This document shows positions 59,701 through 64,000 of a stretch of 64,000 nucleotides of DNA, piece by piece. The notes beneath the pieces are model-generated. The model made no database searches. It was not told where the DNA came from and saw only the letters and a list, made by a program, of their open reading frames with translations. The translations under genes and the position numbers were made by a program. The stretch covers positions 87,647,859 through 87,711,858 of the forward strand of contig CM075853.1 in NCBI GenBank assembly GCA_037975125.1, in the 5' to 3' direction. Position 1 is the stretch's first letter, and every line of letters starts with the position of its first letter. Source of the DNA: Latrodectus hesperus. Taxonomy: Eukaryota; Arthropoda; Arachnida; Araneae; Theridiidae.

Positions 59701-62475
59701 TTTAACTTTTCATCAATAGCAAAATTAATGGTGTTTGTTGCTAATTATTTAATAAAATAAAGATATTTTTTAAAAAGAAAGTAGAAAAATGCATTTTATT
59801 TAATGCTTAAAATAATATTACTTTATACATTTTAAGAAATACTTATAGATGAAGGAACGTCAAGTTATTTTCTTATAGTAAATGGTAGAAATTAATAAAT
59901 TTCTTAAAAAAAATTTTTTTTTATCAATTCTTATGAAATAAATCATGTTGCTTATATTGTATATATGAAAGATATTGTTCATCCTTAAGTGTCTACTGTT
60001 AAATAAATTAATAATTTTTAGAAAATATTTTACCTTTTAATTTTATATTAAAATAAATCAACGTATTTTAAATTTTAAAGTTTTATCTAAAATTTAAGGA
60101 AGAATGTGTGTGCAATTCAAGAAATTAAAAAAGAAATGAAAACATGGTATTTATTTAATGAAAATTTTTATTTCATCAACACAACTGAATCACACTGACT
60201 TAGGTCACTTTGAGACATTTGAACACTTCACAATTAGAAGTAGAAATTTAAACATTTCCTGCTAGGAAATCTATTTGAAATCCTAACTGATTAAATCTAT
60301 TGCTCTATTACACTTTCCTTCATTACATAATTTTCTCCAGGACAATTCACAAGACATTGATATACAAATAAAAATAACCCACATTGTGATTAATGAAACA
60401 TTAAGTAACTAAGAAATATTGAATACATGAAACACACACAACTTCAAGCATATACAGAATTAAATACAAATTTTATAATTTCAAAAAACATTAAACTTTA
60501 TGAATATAACATAAAAAAGCAAATTAAAAAATTGAAAGAAGAAATGCGAAAATTTGAATTTTTACAGAGAATATTGTATACACACAAATTGTATAGAAAA
60601 TTGACGCTTTAATGACTCAAGTAGTCATCAAACGTAAATTAAAAGAAAAAAAAGTTTTTGAAAATATTGAGAAAACATTAGTAAGATATCAAAATCACCA
60701 TTAATAACAAATTAAAATTTTGTTTTTCAAAACTTTCAGTTAACAGTCAAAGGCTTATTTTATGCCCTAAATATTTTCTAATGCATAAATTAAATCGTTT
60801 TAACGTGAAATAAAAATATAGCACCTTTAGATATGCATTTTTCAAAATAAAAAAATGATAATTTTTTTTTATCCCAATTTATTATACTTTCTCTATTATG
60901 CACACATAAAAATGCTATGTGATATAAAAACATGATAAACAAATACAGTAAGGATTATAATATCTTATCCTATTGAAAACATTACATACAAAATTCTTAA
61001 AATACACAAAAAACTGATTATTTTTACACTGACTAATTGCTATTAAATGCACACACAATTATGACATGAAAACAAATTCATACAAACATTTCTTAGGTAG
61101 TAGAGTTCTCAGAATTAATAGAATTAAAAGCAATCTATAGTATTAATATAGATTTACAACTTCAAGACAAATGATAGTCCAATTCATCATTTAAATATTT
61201 TGATTATTTTTTTATAGTTTAAATTTGAAGAATCTTTACTGCTGGCATTTAAGTACAAAAAGTAAAATATTGATACCATTCTACAGCTGCCTTATTAAAG
61301 CTTAAAATATTTACGATTATTACCTTGACTAGAATTAATAAATTGTTCATTTGTTAGTTGAAGTTTTTATTTTTCATAAACATAAATTTCTGTATCAGTG
61401 ATATGTTTTAGAAGATATATATTTTAACAAAGTATGAGCTGTTTTCATTAACAGTTGTTTTACTTTATAGGCAGTGATAAAGAAAATGAAAAAATTGATT
61501 TTATCAGAAAGTATTTAGTAGCCAGTCATTAAAGTTTCATTTTTAAATGTATTCATAAACGCTTTTGATTACACCATTAACGACATTATATTAATAATGA
61601 ATTGAGTTGATTATTCTATTTAATACATCTTTAAATACTATTATTAAATAATTTGACTGTATATTTTATACAAAACATTAATTTTTATGTTCCCATTTGA
61701 AATATTTTGTGCTAAAGTAAATTTGCCATGTTATTTGAATTCAATTCAAAATAACTTTAAAAAAAAATCACAATGTAGTTAATAAAAGATGCTGCACATT
61801 TCATTTCTTAAAAGAAATAAAATAAAAATTCTTATACTGCCACTTCTTTTGGCCAGATTAAAATTGTAAAATTCAGCTCTTACTTAGCTATTTTTCTCTA
61901 TAGAATACTTATGATTGCCAGAGATATTCATTTATAACACTCTCAATGCAATCTTAAAGAACAAAAGATTATGAAATTATGCATTCAAATGCAACTTGCT
62001 TAAATTCTGATATACATTTAAAAGGATTGATACCTGTCAATATAGCTGTTAAAGAAGCATAGGGAAATTAGGTATATTATAGGCACAGTTAAAATTGGAT
62101 TATTTTCGTTGCAAATTGACATTCAATTTGTATACTAAGCTTTAAAAAAATTGGCATTTAAATGAAAGTTTGCCACTCATAAACATGCAGTACAAAACAA
62201 ACTTTTTTCTTTCTCATTATATATAAACATTGAAAATCCAAGTATGTGCCAAGCATAGCATAAACACTATGAGTCAACGTATGTTTTTAAAATTTTAACA
62301 GAAAGTTCGATATCATATGTTTTTTCTCCTGAAGCTCTTTTTCTTTTGCATGAGAGAAGAGCAGGCATTGAACAAGTATTAATGCAATATTAAGAAGAAT
62401 ACACAAGAAGTCTTTCTTTGGCAGGCAAAGATATGACAATGCCTACTCTGCAAGCCTTTTTAAAAAATAAAATAA
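59700..62475. other. Spacer and probable dystroglycan 3' UTR
   Basis: AT-rich, with no frames of note. The dystroglycan 3' UTR must begin at 62475 and run leftward, but several TTTATT sites (antisense AATAAA) compete and none can be chosen from sequence alone. Confidence 0.5.
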
Positions 62476-64000
62476 CTAAGGTGGTACTGGAGGCATGTAT
62501 GGTGGAGGTTGGCGATACGTTGGAGTGCCTTTTGGTCGCGAGTTCTTGTTGTCCCTATTTGTGGTGAAAGGAGGTGGAGGTTGATATGGTGGTGAAGGAT
62601 CTGGATGGAGATCGGCATTTGTGTTTCTAATATTGGTCTGCTCAGCTCTATCAAGGTGTGGAGTGGAATCTCTACTGCTCATAGAAGATCTCAAATAATC
62701 AGGTGGTGCAAGAGGAGGCTTTTCTTCTCGCATAATGACTGGTGGTTTTGCAGGATCTGGTTTTTCTTCTACTTCATCGCAAAATATAATAGGTGCCTTA
62801 TTTCCGATGAAAGCGTTATCTTGCATGGTCATCTTGCCTTTCCTTTTTTTCCGATAAAGGAAACATGCAACAAGTGCAGCAATTATCAACATAACTGCTA
62901 TTACTACAGCAGGAATTATCGTTGTTATATAAATATCGTCATCAGTTGGAGCAGCTGGTTCTGCTTTTTCTGTCACCGGAGGAGGAGCAATGGTAACAGA
63001 AGTTGGAGTCACTTCCCCTAAGCATATACCTAAAGGCATAGCATCTGCTTTAATTATCTTAAATTCAGGACGCATAGCTTCAATTAATTTTGATGACAAA
63101 GTACCATCTTCATTAATCATATTTTTAACAAGTTTATCAATAGTTTTCTTTGGACAAGGATCATGAGGTAAAGTATTATTCGTCCAAGCGTATACAACTG
63201 AACCTTTACTGATCGAATCAACTGTTATATAACGAGGATCTGGATCTTCATATAATTTCGCTAACTTCCATGCAACTAGAACCTTTTTGCTGATATCACT
63301 ACTAAATTCTTCATAGTTAGTATCAATATGAAGACTGAATTCAACATTCCACTTTTTATGTGGTCGTTTATGAACTTCAATAACAAAAACATCATTAACT
63401 TGTAAGCCTGAGACATCTACAGCTACTAACTGAAATTCGTGCCTACCAACATCACCATCAAAAGGAAGGCCATAAAGCTCTTGTGATTTGTTATCGAATT
63501 GTACCCATGAAGATTTTGGAGGCCGGACATTTTCTATTGTTAAGAAAGTAAGCGTGAGGAATCTAGTACTGCCATCTTCAAAGTCATAGAATGTGTCATC
63601 AGGGATTCTAAAGCGTAATATTTCTCCAACAGTAGTGTTAATTTTTTCAATAGGATTACGAAGCATGGGTGCAAATTTAGTATGACTTGGTGAAGTAGTA
63701 GATGCTGTGCTATGGCAAACACCAAGGAAGTTAACACTAGCGTCAATTACAAAGAAATCAGATCCCATCGCTTTCTTAAATGCTGGTGATATCTCATTAG
63801 TATTTTCATCAATTAATTTATTCGTTAATTCTGTTATTTCATCAGTAGGACATGGGTAAGTGGGAAGTGAATCATTTGACCATGTAAATGTTGTAACAGG
63901 TTCAGTTGAAACAGCTTGGACAGCAATGTTACTTTCATTTCCATCTCCATAATATCGTGCCAGACGCTTAGCAAATTCTATGTTCCAATCAATTGTTATA
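62476..64000 (-). CDS. DAG1: Dystroglycan, C-terminal part, 5' partial
   Basis: Dystroglycan links extracellular laminin to the dystrophin cytoskeleton. A single open frame runs from the window end to a TAG at 62476 (507 visible residues). Numbering from the internal Met at 63768: a tail of an upstream SEA-like region, an Ig/cadherin-like domain (about 38-135, with FRIPDDTFYDFEDG and WVQFDNKSQELYGLP), an SEA-like domain (about 140-250) with the Gly189-Ser190 dipeptide where vertebrate dystroglycan is cut, a transmembrane helix (about 283-304), the basic stop-transfer RKKRKGK, and the cytoplasmic tail with PPDY (355-358) and the C-terminal PPPY (421-424) that binds dystrophin WW/EF-hand modules. 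N-glycosylation sequons occur at Asn44 and Asn197. The match to vertebrate beta-dystroglycan is colinear. No intron interrupts this part. Confidence 0.95.
   Translation of the reverse strand, partial: ITIDWNIEFAKRLARYYGDGNESNIAVQAVSTEPVTTFTWSNDSLPTYPCPTDEITELTNKLIDENTNEISPAFKKAMGSDFFVIDASVNFLGVCHSTASTTSPSHTKFAPMLRNPIEKINTTVGEILRFRIPDDTFYDFEDGSTRFLTLTFLTIENVRPPKSSWVQFDNKSQELYGLPFDGDVGRHEFQLVAVDVSGLQVNDVFVIEVHKRPHKKWNVEFSLHIDTNYEEFSSDISKKVLVAWKLAKLYEDPDPRYITVDSISKGSVVYAWTNNTLPHDPCPKKTIDKLVKNMINEDGTLSSKLIEAMRPEFKIIKADAMPLGICLGEVTPTSVTIAPPPVTEKAEPAAPTDDDIYITTIIPAVVIAVMLIIAALVACFLYRKKRKGKMTMQDNAFIGNKAPIIFCDEVEEKPDPAKPPVIMREEKPPLAPPDYLRSSMSSRDSTPHLDRAEQTNIRNTNADLHPDPSPPYQPPPPFTTNRDNKNSRPKGTPTYRQPPPYMPPVPP

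Noticed and set aside
60427..60612. 61-codon Lys-rich frame
   Set aside because: Low-complexity translation of A-rich spacer.
62605..63021. 138-codon plus-strand frame over dystroglycan
   Set aside because: Antisense shadow of the dystroglycan reading frame, which is strongly conserved.

Overview
This is a eukaryotic genomic window, about 70% A+T by eye. It has spliced genes with GT-AG introns of roughly 1.5 to 6 kb, much decayed Tc1/mariner, hAT, Copia and LINE sequence, tRNA-headed SINE-like repeats, and long (TA)n and (CA)n microsatellites. The conserved genes and the mobile-element families point to an arthropod. A chelicerate such as a spider is my best guess, but this rests on remembered family resemblance, not on a search.

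Three conserved protein genes are present. (1) Positions 6-7433, plus strand: the last four exons of UBXN6/UBXD1, a p97/VCP cofactor with PUB and UBX domains; its 5' end lies outside the window. (2) Positions 24471-44917, plus strand: a complete seven-exon MON1 gene, predicted 545 residues, the Mon1 subunit of the Mon1-Ccz1 Rab7 exchange factor. (3) Positions 62476-64000, minus strand: the 3' part of dystroglycan, encoding the second Ig/cadherin-like plus SEA-like region, the transmembrane helix and the dystrophin-binding tail; its 5' end lies outside the window. The three do not form a pathway.

The rest is mobile-element debris and AT-rich spacer. Region by region: a hAT-like remnant in UBXN6 intron 1; Tc1 element A (10453-11801, perfect inverted repeats, transposase core deleted); Tc1 element B (about 12310-13709); a hAT/ZMYM1-like pseudogene (about 15600-18050); Tc1 element C (18190-19715, one frameshift). 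Inside MON1 there is an antisense 5'-truncated LINE with a 12-bp target duplication (30228-33046) and an antisense Copia pol fragment (about 38040-39100). Downstream of MON1 lie a SINE cluster (46300-47500), a Tc1 relic (48230-49012), a mariner relic (about 50190-51200), a LINE 3' tail (51797-52110), an intact DD41D mariner-type element with terminal inverted repeats of about 275 bp (52899-54829), Tc1 element D (56791-58132), another SINE, and a second fragment of Tc1 family B (59294-59700).

I found no bacterial operon, CRISPR array, rRNA or credible functional tRNA gene. Nothing looks like a wholly new system. The best leads are the intact DD41D transposon, the dystroglycan module duplication with a retained cleavage dipeptide, and the dated-looking LINE insertion in MON1.
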